Assembly (NCBI GenBank): GCA_963662155.1
Contig: OY759266.1
Coordinates: 3,760,526 to 3,824,525, forward strand
Source: Lamellibrachia columna
Lineage: Eukaryota > Annelida > Polychaeta > Sabellida > Siboglinidae
Direction: 5' to 3'
DNA length: 64,000 nt
Both the position numbers and the translations under genes were made by a program. This document shows, piece after piece, positions 42,225 through 62,500 of the stretch. The notes beneath the pieces were generated by a model. The model was not told the origin of the DNA. It saw only the letters and a program-made list of their open reading frames with translations, and did no database searches. Each line of letters starts with the position of its first letter. Within the stretch, counting starts at the first letter, position 1.

Positions 42225-43387
42225 GATGCTTTCTATGGGGATCTCGCGTTATCATCCCAGCACCAGGACGAGAGGAACTACTTGACGAAATTCACGAATG
42301 CCATCCAGGTATCGTGAGGATGAATGCATTAATGCGCTGCTACCTGTGGTTTCCAAAACTTGACGCAGAGATCGAACTCAAAGTGCGTAGCTGTGGTGTA
42401 TGTCAAGAACACAGCAAGTTGCCAGCAAATGCAAACTTACACCAATGGGAATGGCCAGGCAAAACGTGGTACCGCGTGCATATCGACTACGCGGGTCCGT
42501 TCGAAGGGAAAATGATTCCAGTCATTGTGGATGCCCATTCAAAATACATTGACGCGCAAGTCATGACTTCTTCGACTACCGCTGCTACCATATTGCGGCT
42601 TCGTCAAACATTTGCGACACATGGCCTGTCATGCACCTTGGTGTCAGATAATGGAACTGCATTCACCAGCCATGAATTTCAGAACTTCTGCAGGAACAAT
42701 GGCATCAAACACATCCGCAGTGCGCCATTCCACCCAGCCAGCAATGGGCTAGCAGAAAGGGCTGTACAAACTATCAAAGACGGTCTAAAGAAAATCAACG
42801 GTGTTCATCTCGAAACCAGGATGTATCAATTCCTGTCACGATATCGGGTAACGCCTCAAACGACAACTGGTCAAACGCCTGCAGAGATGCTTATGTCAAA
42901 ACGACCGCGATTCAGACTTGATCTCTTGTATCCGGCGGTGGAAGATCGTGTGTTAAACAAACAAGCCACTGCACGAGAGAATCACAACGCAGCAGTAACC
43001 GAGCGAACATTCTTTGCAGTTGATGCAGTTTGGGCCATGAACTTTGCAGCTAAACCGAAATGGCTACCCGGAGTACTTCAAACTCGCTTGGGTCCAGCGT
43101 CGTTCACCGTCACTCTGACTGATGGACGCGTATGGAGACGTCATGTGGATCATCTACGTGCCCACATACCGGAAGAGAATGTCGGCATGACATTACCGCT
43201 ACCTTCAGGTGTCGGTGTTGTTCCACCTATGGAAGGTGTTCAACTGGCATCATCGCCTGTAGTGAAATCACCATCACGTGAGACGGTGATTACGTGTTGT
43301 ACTTCACCAAAACTACCTACTCCAAGAGAGCGAGAGATGACACCGGAACTACGCAGGTCCGTACGAGTGTCTAAACCTCCGATCTGA
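42225..43387 (+). pseudogene. Gypsy integrase
   Basis: An open stretch of about 385 codons, with an ATG-initiated frame at 42314. The zinc-binding HHCC domain has HECHPG and CGVC. The catalytic core has DYAGPF, VSDNGTAFTS and NGLAERAVQ, supplying the D, D and E residues. The C-terminal part has a GPY/F-like segment (LQTRLGPASFTVTL) and DHLRAHIP. It is the best-preserved part of the element, but it has no intact upstream pol. Confidence 0.88.
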
Positions 43388-43469
43388 TTGGATTTATAAA
43401 CCACTTGTGACTGTTGGTTTTATGGGTGTACGCCGAACGCTGCCCTGTGACATTTGTTATGTCTAATTC

Positions 43470-43737
43470 CTATCAACATTATGAGGATGTTGATAGGAAT
43501 ATGTTGGACATGAAAAAGTACTCTTTCTCACAGAGGGTGATAACCGAATGGAACAAACTGCCAAATTATTGTATTAATGCTAGTAGTGTGAATATGTTTA
43601 AAAATAGAATTGACAGATATCTGATAAAGGCGGGCTACACATAGATGATAAAATTGTTGGAATCTCGATAAGCCAATGGCTTCCTTGTCCACTTGCCAGC
43701 TGGAACTTGTTGTTTGGGATGGCAATCTTGTTAAATC
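43470..43737 (+). mobile_element. CR1-type LINE 3' end
   Basis: Sense-oriented 3' end of the same CR1 family: [20 protein letters not shown] and onward to LIKAGYT, stop, then the 3' UTR with gccaatggcttccttgtcc. It ends in gatggcaatcttgttaaatc. Severely 5'-truncated. Confidence 0.85.
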
Positions 43738-45400
43738 AATATATTTCATACTTGGCGCGGGATGTTTAGTAGTCAGAGCAGGAGACTTGACATTAGGTGC
43801 AAAGGCGTCTCAGTTGGGTTATTCACGACACTGTTGCCTGTATTGGCTCCATGTTACACGATCGAGTCACAGTCCTTGTTGGCTAATAGTAAAATAAACG
43901 TATCTATTGACCAATGAAACGCGTCGATATCGCTACGAGATAATTTGGTAACTCGTAGCAATCCCTTACACTTGTACATGAGATTTCAAGAAAACGGACG
44001 TGTTTCGAACGAGCTGCAATTGGCAACTCATAAAGTTCCGACACAATTAGAATTGATAACTTTACCCAACGTTGCCAACTGTAAGGCGTACAGTACCGTA
44101 AAGCGTACATACGCTTCTTCGTTTGCAACGACGTCATATTTAAATAGCTTTTATCGGAAACAAAGGTAGACTAAAGTATTTTCTTGATGACGAGCGTAAC
44201 CAAAATGGCGCATCACGTCCGAGAACTGAGTTCTCCTGATGTCACACAATCAGTCCCACTTCTCCATCAGAAACGAAGAAATGCACTAGAATTAAAAACT
44301 TTTCTTGGGTAGATGCTGATTGTACTAACGCTAGCAGTGTGAATAACAAAATATGTGGTAAGAACGGGTTAAACATGAATGAAAAATTGTTGGACTCTGT
44401 AAGCCAATGGCTTCATCTCCCACTAGCCACTAGAGCCTATCATTTTGGGTGGCAGTTTTGCCGTATCTTGCAATGGTTATGTCTTAGTAACTCTTATGGG
44501 TGCATAGGCCCACAACCATGACCTTTGTATCCCTTTAATTTAAATTTTAATCGCATTACCTAAATAAAGAACCAGTATTCTGGCAGAATCTTAAGTAAAA
44601 ACACGATGATCTAGTTATTTTTCGCTCACGAGATTCATATCTTAATATAGCATTTTTTGCCATATATTTAGTTTCCGCGGGTATACAACCTAAACATTTC
44701 GGCTCAACGACTCTTGACACATCACCAACAAAACCAAAATGCCACTTTCCAGCACACAAACATCTGCTCTGGAATAGTTGCAAGCAGCTCTGTCCTTGGA
44801 CGAGACTCGCCATCTAACAAGAATAAAGCTCTTTGTACGTTGGTGTCAGGTGGTATTCCCAGTCGCAGCTTTCTCGCCACAGGTGTATTCAATGTAAGCC
44901 GTCTATTACTTCGCAGTCAACAATGGCGTTTGTATGAATCGGTCGCTCCGGCTTATAGCGTGTTCTGATAAGATCAGGACGAGGCGGCGCCGAGCGTCAA
45001 GCAATGCGACAATTACTTAACGTAACATACGTATCAGAAAAAAATATTCAATTTTCTCTCGCCACGTGAATGTTTAAATGCTTCACTATAACATAAAACC
45101 CCAGCAAATATGTTTATTTGATTATATTGTTCATTTAATCTCCTTGATACTTCTAACAAAAATGGTAAATGTGTAACGGAGATAGAAACGATTGTTACCC
45201 AGTTCCATTTTGACGGGAGTATTTACATATATCTCGATGTCGTATTAACGTTATGGATTGCAGGTATTTTGGCGGATTTAGCCATGCAGGATATGTTTTG
45301 TCGAACGATCTGCAGTTAGTATAAATCCAGGCTGCGGATATTATTGATGACGTGTTTCCATTCACGCCGATCAGAAATAAACACGTTTGATTCAAGTTCA
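43738..45400. other. Intergenic with old CR1 piece
   Basis: No supported gene. 44310-44465 is a diverged + strand CR1 3' UTR (gctagcagtgtgaataa, then gtaagccaatggcttc and ttgggtggcagtttt). Sequence at about 44468-44545 resembles 58250-58335 (caatggttatg, then ccatgacctttg), perhaps another repeat family. Confidence 0.5.
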
Positions 45401-45411
45401 GTCAGGTGAAT

Positions 45412-45565
45412 CCGGGACATTTCCGGCAATAAAAATTATATCATGAGTCAAGCGGTGCTTTTATTTCAGCACCTGTCCCGGCAAAATGTGCGTGACTCAT
45501 GGGTATGTCGTTGATCCGCTAAATAAACACCCCTTTCGCTTAACTTGTGTGTTTCTTTACGTCAT
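45412..45565 (+). promoter_or_regulatory. Candidate AP-1/CRE regulatory cluster
   Basis: Two consensus AP-1 heptamers (tgagtca 45444-45450 and tgactca 45493-45499) lie 49 bp apart. A CRE-like tacgtca is at 45558-45564. All sit within 330 bp upstream of the receptor-gene ATG. The AP-1 sites are enclosed by an imperfect inverted repeat (ccgggacatttccgg near 45413 and its partner ending gtcccgg at 45481). Use as an enhancer is inferred. Confidence 0.35.
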
Positions 45566-45735
45566 CCTTATGTGAATAGTTTCTTTCTGTTTGGGCAGTT
45601 GACCCAGTCACTAGACCCAAGACGGCAGCGTTTATAGGACGTTAGTGTATATGACGGTGTTTAGAGCTGGCTCTGGCGACCTGCTCGTGGCTGCTCGACG
45701 AACCATTGCCGTTCTAGGCTGTCAACGAACACGAG

Positions 45736-52697
<6,962 letters not shown>

Positions 52698-53264
52698 ACT
52701 GGATAAACTTAATGTATCACTACGCGGGTGGGCGATTAAGGTGTGGCGTTGCAGAACATAATCCCCTTTGTAATTGTGCGACTTTGCAATTCCTGTCTAT
52801 CGACGTCGCAGCCCGAATGACCGCAATGTACGGTGCCTCTGCAAATATGTTTAAAGTAAACATTTGGGGCTGGCTACTTCCAGCCAAGTAACGTATGGAG
52901 CCATTGAATCTATGCAAAAGGCTGCATTCATGCCAAAAATATGCATCTATAATATGTATTCTAGCTGTGTGTAATATGTAGTAGAAATATGTATGGGTTT
53001 TAATAGTTTTCTTAGGTTCAGGCCCAGCCCAGGTCCAACCCGGCCAGCTCACACTAAGCCTAGGCCCGGCCCAAGTCCAATGTGTTTAATATTTTTTCAG
53101 CCCAAGCCCGGCCCGGCCCGGCCCGGCCCGACCGACGGGCTCCAATCACTACATGTGACAATATAAGCACGCGGTTGAACTGCAGCACAATAACCATACA
53201 CTAATGTTTTATACGTGATTAAATTGTAATATTCGAGATGCGAATAATTCTCGTCCCGAAGACC
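52698..53264. other. Intergenic; GGCCC repeats
   Basis: Contains cggcccggcccggcccgg at about 53108-53127 and related cccagcccag sequence at about 53022-53075. No clear poly(A) signal for the receptor gene was found. Confidence 0.5.
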
Positions 53265-54277
<1,013 letters not shown>

Positions 54278-55069
54278 TCTCGCCCCCGTAGACTTTCTTT
54301 TTTATAATAATAATAATATAATAAAACTTTATTTTTACACCAACAAATCCGGGGCTACTGCCCCGTTCACGGGTATGTACAGACATCAGTTCACACGATA
54401 CAAACTTGTATGTAGATAGTGATAATAATAATAATACATGCGCTGTATAAACTGTTAAAAACTATGCAGAATGTTTCCGTGTGTAAATTATTTTAAGAAA
54501 AAAACGTATACTGATTACATGGCATTTGTATATAAAAAATAAATCTTAAATAGGAAATAAAACGTTAATATCATCAATAGTACAGAACATAAATAGGATT
54601 GATAATATGTAATAAGACCGTTCAAAATGCAATATCAAAGCGGTAAAACCCATTAAGTGGAAAAAAGAAATGTCTTTAGTAGCTTCTTTAATTGCGGGTG
54701 GTTGCCGTTTCCACGTATGTTGGCAGGCAGTTTATTCCACAGCGTGGGGCCAGCGCAGGCAAATGTTCAGCGGCCGAAACGTTCCAGGTTGACTCGTGGC
54801 ACGTCGAGAAGTAGCCCGCCGGCAGAGCGTAGGCAGCGTCGTGGTGCGTACTGGTGCAGACGTGCGGCAAGGTACTCTGGTGTGCCTTCGTAGAGTGCCT
54901 TGTGCACAAGGACGAGTATCTCATACTCGATCCTTCTCTTAATGGGCAGCCAGTGTAGTTGCCGCAGTATTGTTGTCATGGACTGGCGATCACCCCGTCG
55001 AATCTGCATGACAATGCGAGCCGCTGACCGCTGAACCATTTTCTCGCCCCCGTAGACTTTCTTTTTTAT
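54278..55069 (-). mobile_element. LINE 3' end with 28-bp target duplication
   Basis: An identical 28-bp direct repeat (tctcgcccccgtagactttc, then ttttttat) at 54278-54305 and 55042-55069 brackets about 736 bp. The minus strand of the insert encodes the end of a LINE protein: RSAARIVMQIRRGDRQSMTT, LRQLHWLPIKRRIEYEILVL, GRRTFACAGPTLWNKLP, and FLF before a stop. The 3' end at the left has a taa-rich tail. A 5'-truncated insertion by target-primed reverse transcription. Confidence 0.9.
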
Positions 55070-57350
55070 TAAAAAGTTCCCCTTTCTAATTAGCAAAGTA
55101 AACTGTATGTCCATTGGGTAAGGGGCAATGTGCTGATAAAGCGGGATGTGGCAAATAAGGAGTAGGGGGCAAATGAAAACAATAGGGCTGTGGGCAATGC
55201 CCCGAATTTGTATGATAAAAAGCCCTATTTTAGGTAAGTCTAAAACATCACGTACATTGTACTTCCATATGATATTATTACACAGATGAATGGTTGCCTT
55301 ACACGAGTATATACGTTAAGGGGAGTAACTGTTGTGCACGTGTAAAACGTTTGCTTGTAATTATTTCTTATAATATTGCATCATTACCGAAAATGGGTAT
55401 CAATATATCATGGCATAAACTGATACCCTTATGAAAATGACAGAACACGAAATGACACGTAACCAAAATATAAGGGTACGGAATGACCATGGTACGAAAT
55501 TACCAGGTTGATAAGAAAATATCAAGGTACACAATGACCAAGGCACGAAACTTCTAGGGTACGGCATGACTTTGCCGCTAGAGGACGCTGTCGACACGAT
55601 CTAACTCTACGGATGAGACTACTATGTATTACTTCTTTTCCATTAACACTTATATGACGATCGACAAATATGTTTAAGTGTATTTCACTGAATGTGCACG
55701 TATGAATATTTTAGAGTCCAATTACTGTAGATAATAGTGTTGGTAAACATTTAATGCGCGTGTTTGTTGGGCGATAATGTAGGAAGTTAATTGCGGGGCT
55801 GGGCCGGGCCGACCAGAGCAGTGTCGACCAGAGCAGTGTCAGTGAATATAACCGGGTCAGTTTAATGCGTGACACATGCGTACATGTCCATCAGACTAAT
55901 CTAAGCCGAACGAGAATTAGTCAACGCTGGTTGTTTCACAGTGGCGGCAAACGTGATATACAACATACCCATCGCGCCATCGGCATACACTGCCTTACTA
56001 ATAGTAATAATAAGCAATAATTGTATATTATGAAACAAAAATGATACGAAGAGTATGACTGCAATGTTGGTTGGTCTCAGTTACTTTTGTTTACAAAATA
56101 ACTATTATGCATAGCAAAAATAATTTAATCTACAGGGTTCAATACAGGACTCGCCTTTGCACCATTGACACAATATTTAAAAAAACTGGTGCAACCAAAT
56201 TGCATGAGTGTTCCTGAAGAGCACATAAATGTAGCATTTGGCGCTAAAAAAATTTTTTTACGCGCCCTAACAAAATGTAATTCTACATTAATTGACGGTA
56301 ATATCCCTCCACTTGTTTGGGAGCTATCCTGTAATTTTGTGCAGAATAGCCTAGACTCCACAGCAAACAAAACATTGTTATTCCAGCCGATGTATATCTG
56401 CCATCATCGGCTGACTCCATGCCAGTCTGCTAGGCGCAAAATAATCTGCTAGGTGGGGTCACTGGAAAGTAGTCACGTCGAAAAGGTGCCAGTCGAAAAT
56501 ACAATGAAACTGATCAAAAACTCAACACACAATTTTTCTAACAATTTCTTAGCACTCAACTTATTAAATAAATTATTGTTATAATATCAATCTCTTGGTT
56601 TCTTAATTTTTTTTGGTTAAAATGGCGTATTCTCTTTAGCGTAGTCAAAATGTTCCCAACCAGTATAAATGAATTTGCTTGCACTTTTAATTAGTTATAT
56701 TTTATACCTTTTCACCACGGATATAATTTAGTTCAATAATTTTACATTTAATTTCAGATGACATTTTATAACTCTACTCACAATGGTGAAAAACAATGAT
56801 GTTGAATATCATTTGAATTAATTTCTATTATTTTTCAAGTGCAGCATTGAGACTCATGCTGTTATATGTGGCTTTGTATTTATACGACTAGCATGATTAA
56901 TGGCAACCATAACCTGATATAATTCACACAGATATCACGTGAAACCATTTGGATAGAGTTTGTGTTGTTTTCATGTTGCAAGACTAAGGAGCTTTTGTAA
57001 AATGTTTCATATATACAGTAGAACCCCTCTAAAGAGAGACTGAGATAAAGTAACCTGATTAAAGGGTGGCCTGATTACAGAGGTTAGTCAGATCATCTAC
57101 AGATGTACAGATCTGACAAAAAAGGCTGTGATAGAGCAGACTTTTTCGAGGGGTGGATGCTTGGAGGGGTCCTACTTTTACTGTAATTGATCTGCAACCA
57201 ATCACTGGCATGCTGCACCATTGGTGTAAAGTTGTCCAAAAATGGCCCCCTTTTACAACCTGGATGGGCCATTGGACCACTTTTCCAAGATCCTACATTG
57301 AACCCTGAATCTATGATGAAAACAAATGGTGTATATTACTGCATGTTGAA
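55070..57350. other. Unannotated intergenic DNA
   Basis: AT-rich. 55430-55580 contains diverged short repeats of the acgaaatgaccaaggt type. No gene supported; a 95-codon ORF at 56165-56452 has no domain. Confidence 0.45.
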
Positions 57351-57496
57351 AAGCCTTTAATCTTTATTCAATTATTGAACTGATAAAGACAAAGTTCAGG
57401 TCAGTAAAGGCGAAGCCGAAGGCCTTAAAAGTTATAAAAAAATATATACAGGAGATTGTTCCATGTAAAATGTGTCTGCAACAGTCTAGTGCAGTA

Positions 57497-57510
57497 TATA
57501 TATATATATA

Positions 57511-57557
<47 letters not shown>
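57497..57557. repeat. (TA)n microsatellite
   Basis: Two TA runs interrupted by one gta. Confidence 0.95.
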
Positions 57558-57562
<5 letters not shown>

Positions 57563-57657
57563 GAGAAGATCAACAACTCCACAGTGATTACTTGTGCAAA
57601 ATTGCATTATTTTTATTTCACTTCACAGATATAAAATCACATCAATCAATCAAATAA

Positions 57658-57812
57658 GGAGGTGGGAGGTGTGGCAGGAGGTGGCAGGAGATGGGAGATG
57701 TGGCAGTAGGTGGAAGGTGTGGCAGGAGGTGGGAGATGTGGCAGGAGGTGGGAGGTGTGGCAGTAGGTGGAAGGTGTGGCAGTAGGTGGAAGGTGTGGCG
57801 GGAGATGTGGGA
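57658..57812. repeat. Purine-rich minisatellite
   Basis: About 7 copies of a 20-24-bp unit (ggtggcaggaggtgggagat type). It resembles the purine-rich array at 21840 in composition but not in unit sequence. Confidence 0.85.
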
Positions 57813-58847
57813 GGTGTGGTTTTGAGGCTATGCACCTAAAAGACATAATAAAAAGTAACCATGTGCAACTAACATCAGGATTACCACACCAGTGGTTTAC
57901 TCAGATTCTGTTCTAATAGTTGGTAGTTTCTCTGGCTGACATGTTAACCAGACTACATGTAACATATTAAGTGAGGCCGTCATATACAGAACCAACACAC
58001 AAAGTCCCAAGCAAACGTTCTGTTTTGACAGTTTTGTAAACAAATATGTTACATAAGTTGAGTTTGGACAAAAAACAGCATGGTCATGTCATATTGACAA
58101 GTACAGGAATATGTGTATTCATTTGGTGAGCGAATATTGCCAGACTATGACACTCGTGACATAGGGTTATCTAACATGGTTCAGCCCATGAAATTAAGAT
58201 GCTGTGTGTTCAACAAGATTTTCCTAATAGTACTAGTAGTAAACCAGTGGCGTGATATTCTTAATTTTAACTGCAAATGGTTATGTTATAGTAAATCTGA
58301 AAGTTGCAGAGGTCCCAAACCAGGACCTTTGTTAAATTAGAGAATCAGAACATTGATGTATCCACAACAATGACAAAACGCAAATATTTAATTGATGATT
58401 GCGTCAGCAATAACACTTACTGATATTAAACATAAATTGCACAACAATTAGCTGATCAGCCTGATCTGATGTCTTTTCGAATGCGATCGATCATGCATTG
58501 ATATAGATACATGATTGTTTCGACACACGTCAGAATAATTGCAGGAATCTTTTCAGTATCTAATTGTTCATTTTAAGATTATTATGTAAAATTTATGTCA
58601 GATTTAGATATACCACAACATGTAATCTTAATCAACAACACTTGTTGTACATTATGAGGAAATTTGTATTGTCATAGCTTTTTAAACTTCAAAAGAAACA
58701 AGCCCTATGCATTTCATAAAATATCCTGTCGACATATTCGCCATCTGATAATTAAATGTGTTATTCCGAGTAGGGACTTAGGGTTTATCTGACCCTCTAT
58801 CTTCTAAATTTTCTTGTGTATTTTTATTTATACTTTTGTTGTTACAG
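57813..58847. other. Upstream of PTCD1-like gene
   Basis: AT-rich; should contain the promoter and 5' UTR exon(s), which cannot be placed. 58250-58335 resembles 44468-44545. Confidence 0.4.
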
Positions 58848-59506
58848 GTGAACACCAGCACAATGGCGTCATATCTTAGAACTCATCAGTTGTGGAAGAA
58901 CGCTAGAGTTTTGTGGAAAGTTCCACCAGGATCCCTTCGACACACGGTTCACCAGATGTGCTGTGGTGCAGATTTGCCAATATGTCAAAAAGCTCTTGTT
59001 GGATACACAAAGTGCTTTTGCACGGTGACTGACCATGTTGACGCAGCCAACGATACTGTGACATCCTCAGCAGGTGACACTGGAGAGTTAAACACTGTCC
59101 CTGCACCAGGAAAACAAAGAGAAAGTACTGTGAAGAAAACGTTTCATTTAAAGAAGCTTCACTCGAGGGTACTTGACAATGCTAAGTTATCGAGTGAGGC
59201 AGAAGCGCTCAGGAATGTCAGGCAAGATTTATGTGAAGAAGACATTTTTGGAAGGCTCAGGTGGAAAGATACAGACGTATCAAAAGAAAAGAAAGTGGCA
59301 AAGGGGAGATCTGATAAGCCTTTTAAAAATGTGGGAAATACAGAAAGATTGTCTTCATCAGCCCAAGACAGGGATGGTGTTTTGTATGACGGGGTCAGTC
59401 GGACAGCCGCTGTGACTTCTGAAGCGGAGGGCTGGACAGACGTGTTTGGTACATTGACGGATGAGAAGGAGGAACATATAGAGTTAGTCGATGCAGAGCC
59501 AGTCGT
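58848..59506 (+). CDS. PTCD1-like exon with start codon
   Basis: Acceptor tgttgttacag; ATG at 58863-58865 preceded by gcaca (A at -2, C at -3; +4 G). The exon encodes [20 protein letters not shown] and onward to VDAEPV, and ends at donor gtaagt in phase 2. The acceptor 15 nt before the ATG implies at least one upstream non-coding exon. 214 codons. Confidence 0.83.
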
Positions 59507-62500
59507 GTAAGTAATCACAACCATTAAATGTAACCTTATATGATGTAACCTTTTTATGTTTTTGTCACGTCTGTCAATTTTTTTAAAGAAGTAATGTAAA
59601 TGTCCGCATGTAATTCATCTTCTTTCTATGTTAGGGCTGTGTTGCAGAATGGACATATTACCTATTTCCTGTATTGGGTACTGTACAGCAGTCAGTATTG
59701 CAATGTTATCTATCAGTGCCTATATGAACACATTGGGAATTTGTGGGCAGGTGATTTGTTTTAACAAGATTTAACAAGATTGCCATCCCAAACAACAAGT
59801 TCCAGATGGCAAGTGGACAAGGAAACTATTGGCTTATTGAGAGTCCAACAATTTTCTCATCTATGTGTTGCCCGCCCTTATCAAATATCTGTAAATTCTA
59901 TTCTTAAACATATTCACACTACTAGCATTAACACAATCATTTGGCAGTTTGTTCTATTCATTTACCACCCTCTGTGAGAAAGAGTACTTTCTCATGTCCA
60001 ACCTACACTGCTCCTTAACTAATGCTGCTTTGTGTCCTCTGGTTCTACTGCCTTCTTTAAGTTTGAAGAACATATTCCTGTCAACATCCTCATAACCATT
60101 CACTATTTTAAACACTTCTATTTGGTCTCCTCTTAGTCTCCTGGTCTCTAGTGTTGTCAAACCACATTGTAATAAGCGACTTTCGTAACTAAGGTCTCTC
60201 AATTCTGGAATCATTTCAGTTGCTCTTCGTTGTATTCTTTCTAGCTTGTCTATGTCCTTTTTACGATATGGCCTCCATGCTTGAATACAATATTCCAAAT
60301 GTGGTCTAACTATTGCTTTGTACAGGGGTACAATTAGCTGTTTCTCCTTATAAATGATAGTTCTCCTAATTAGCCCTAGAATTTGATTTCCCTTTGAAGC
60401 TGCAATCCCACATTGCTCTGAAACTTTCATGTCAGCACTAAATGTTACTCCTAAGTCCTTTTCTTGTGTGGTTCTACCTAGTACAGCATCCCCTCCATGT
60501 GCTATGTGTATACATTTACACTTCCCAAAATTGAATAACATTTGCCATTTTTCTGACCATTTAACTAATTTATCTAGATCATCCTGTAAACTTTGTTGAA
60601 TCATTAGTAACCTTTCTGAATATTTTTGTGTCATCTGCAAATTTGAGTACTTTGCTAGATATGTCATCTTCCAAATCATTTATATATATTAAAAACAGTA
60701 TAGGGCCTAATACTGATCCCTGTGGTACCCCACTGGAAACAGATTTCCAGTTTGAAATCTCACCATCTACTATTACTCTGTTTTCTGTGTGTAAGCCACT
60801 TTTCTATCCAGTTGATTACATCATTACCTATGCCATGGGCTTTTAGTTTAAGTAACAATCTTTGATGTGGCACTTTATCGAAAGCTTTCTGAAAATCTAA
60901 GTAGACAACATCCAGTCGTGACCCATCATCTACCCACTTTGTAATTTCTTTAAAAAAACATAAGAGATTAGTTAGACATGACCTTGCTTTTAGAAACCCA
61001 TGTTGAGATGTATTTATTAATTTATGTTTTACAAGGAATTCCACTATGTGGTCTCTAATTAATGTTTCGAGTAATTTACATACAACTGATGTTAAACTCA
61101 CTGGTCTGTAATTTTCTGGCTTGTTCCTCGATCCCTTCTTAAATAGCGGCGTAATGTTTGCCTCTTTCCATTCTGAAGGAACTATTCCTTCTTCTAGTGA
61201 CAAGTTAAACAATTTTGCAAGTGGTGTACTAATTTGCTCAACAATTTCCTTAAGCAGTTTTGGTGGTATCCCATCAACTCCTGGTGATTTATTATCTTTC
61301 ATCTTCTTAATTTTCTTTGCTATCATTTCAGGAGTTACAAACAACTGCCCTAAATGTTCTGATGTATTGCCCCCTGCCATTTGAAACCCGTCTGAAATTA
61401 TGTTTTCCCTGTTTTTTTCTCAGTGGTCCGACCTTATCTCGAACTTTCTGTTTACTCCTTACATAAGCATATAAACTCTTGCTGTAATTTTTTATATTAC
61501 CTGCCAATTTTTTTTCAAAGGTTCTTTTAGCTAGGTTAAGTGCCTCTTTGTAATTTGCATAGTCTTCATCCTTTCTGGTACGCCTATAAACCCTCCACAT
61601 AGTTTGCTTAAACACTATTTTTCTAATAGCTTCTTTTTACAAGTGTTTCTTTCTGTTTAAATGTGTGGTGGCTGTAGGATGTAGATATCAATATAAAGTT
61701 CTTTAAGAAGATAAAGATAAAGAATACTTTATTGATCCCCACAAGGAAATTGCATTTCTGCCTGTACAACGCATACAATTACAAATATAAGCATAAACGT
61801 GCAAGAGTAAATACCACATTTATCACACACAATTATAGATACAAAACATTGAAAACACCAATATACACCCACACACTCATTTATTCATTTTTTCCTTCCC
61901 AGTTCTTCCTATCTTCTGATTAAAAATGCTGATCGCCGAAGGCACAAACGAACCAGCATATCTTGTCGTTCTAGTGCCTATGCACCCTAAATTGTCCGCT
62001 ACGTTTAATGATTCTGATGTCAAAGTCCGCTTTCAGTAGGCGTGAGTCATCATGAAATATGTCTGTCAGTTTGTTTGTTAGTCGTCCCTGGTAGTATGTG
62101 TCAAACATAAATGTCCTGTCTCTTGCCTATGACACTTTCCGCCTTCTTTATAATCTTATCCAATCTGTCCTTATCCTGCTTTGAGACATTTCCACCCTGT
62201 AAGGGTGTAAAGCAGTACAGTTGTATAATAGAGTAATGGTTGTGTAATTGTTGTGTAATGGTTGTGTACAGATACAGGGATGATGAGGGAGAAGTGGACG
62301 AGTCAGAGCATCCCTACCAGAGATTGTCTCCCATCGACCGCAGACATGCACCGGACTGGTACGGAAGACAGATTGAGAAACTCGCCAGAGATGACAAGGT
62401 AACAAGGTGGACTTTATTTGTGGAGTTTGTTACATGACACTTTAACCTTAGTTAGTTTGTCTCTAAGGACATTGTTTTTTCCTAGATTCTCTTTAAACAA

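Larger units (their letters stand above)
39015..43387 (+). mobile_element. Ty3/Gypsy retrotransposon pol remnant
   Basis: A coding remnant running from the protease/RT junction (GRDWLEH near 39055) through reverse transcriptase, RNase H and integrase. Gag, most of the protease and both LTRs were not found. It is inactivated by stops at 39634 and about 40120, a frameshift near 40285, a stop at about 40669, and a 1.5-kb minisatellite between RNase H and integrase. The domain order RT-RNaseH-IN is that of the Ty3/Gypsy (Metaviridae-like) group. Confidence 0.9.
59507..62271 (+). other. PTCD1-like intron
   Basis: 2.8 kb, phase 2, mostly filled by an antisense CR1 copy and another LINE fragment, listed next. 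Confidence 0.8.

Noticed and set aside
59159..59524. 121-codon minus-strand ORF
   Set aside because: Antisense shadow of the PTCD1-like first coding exon.
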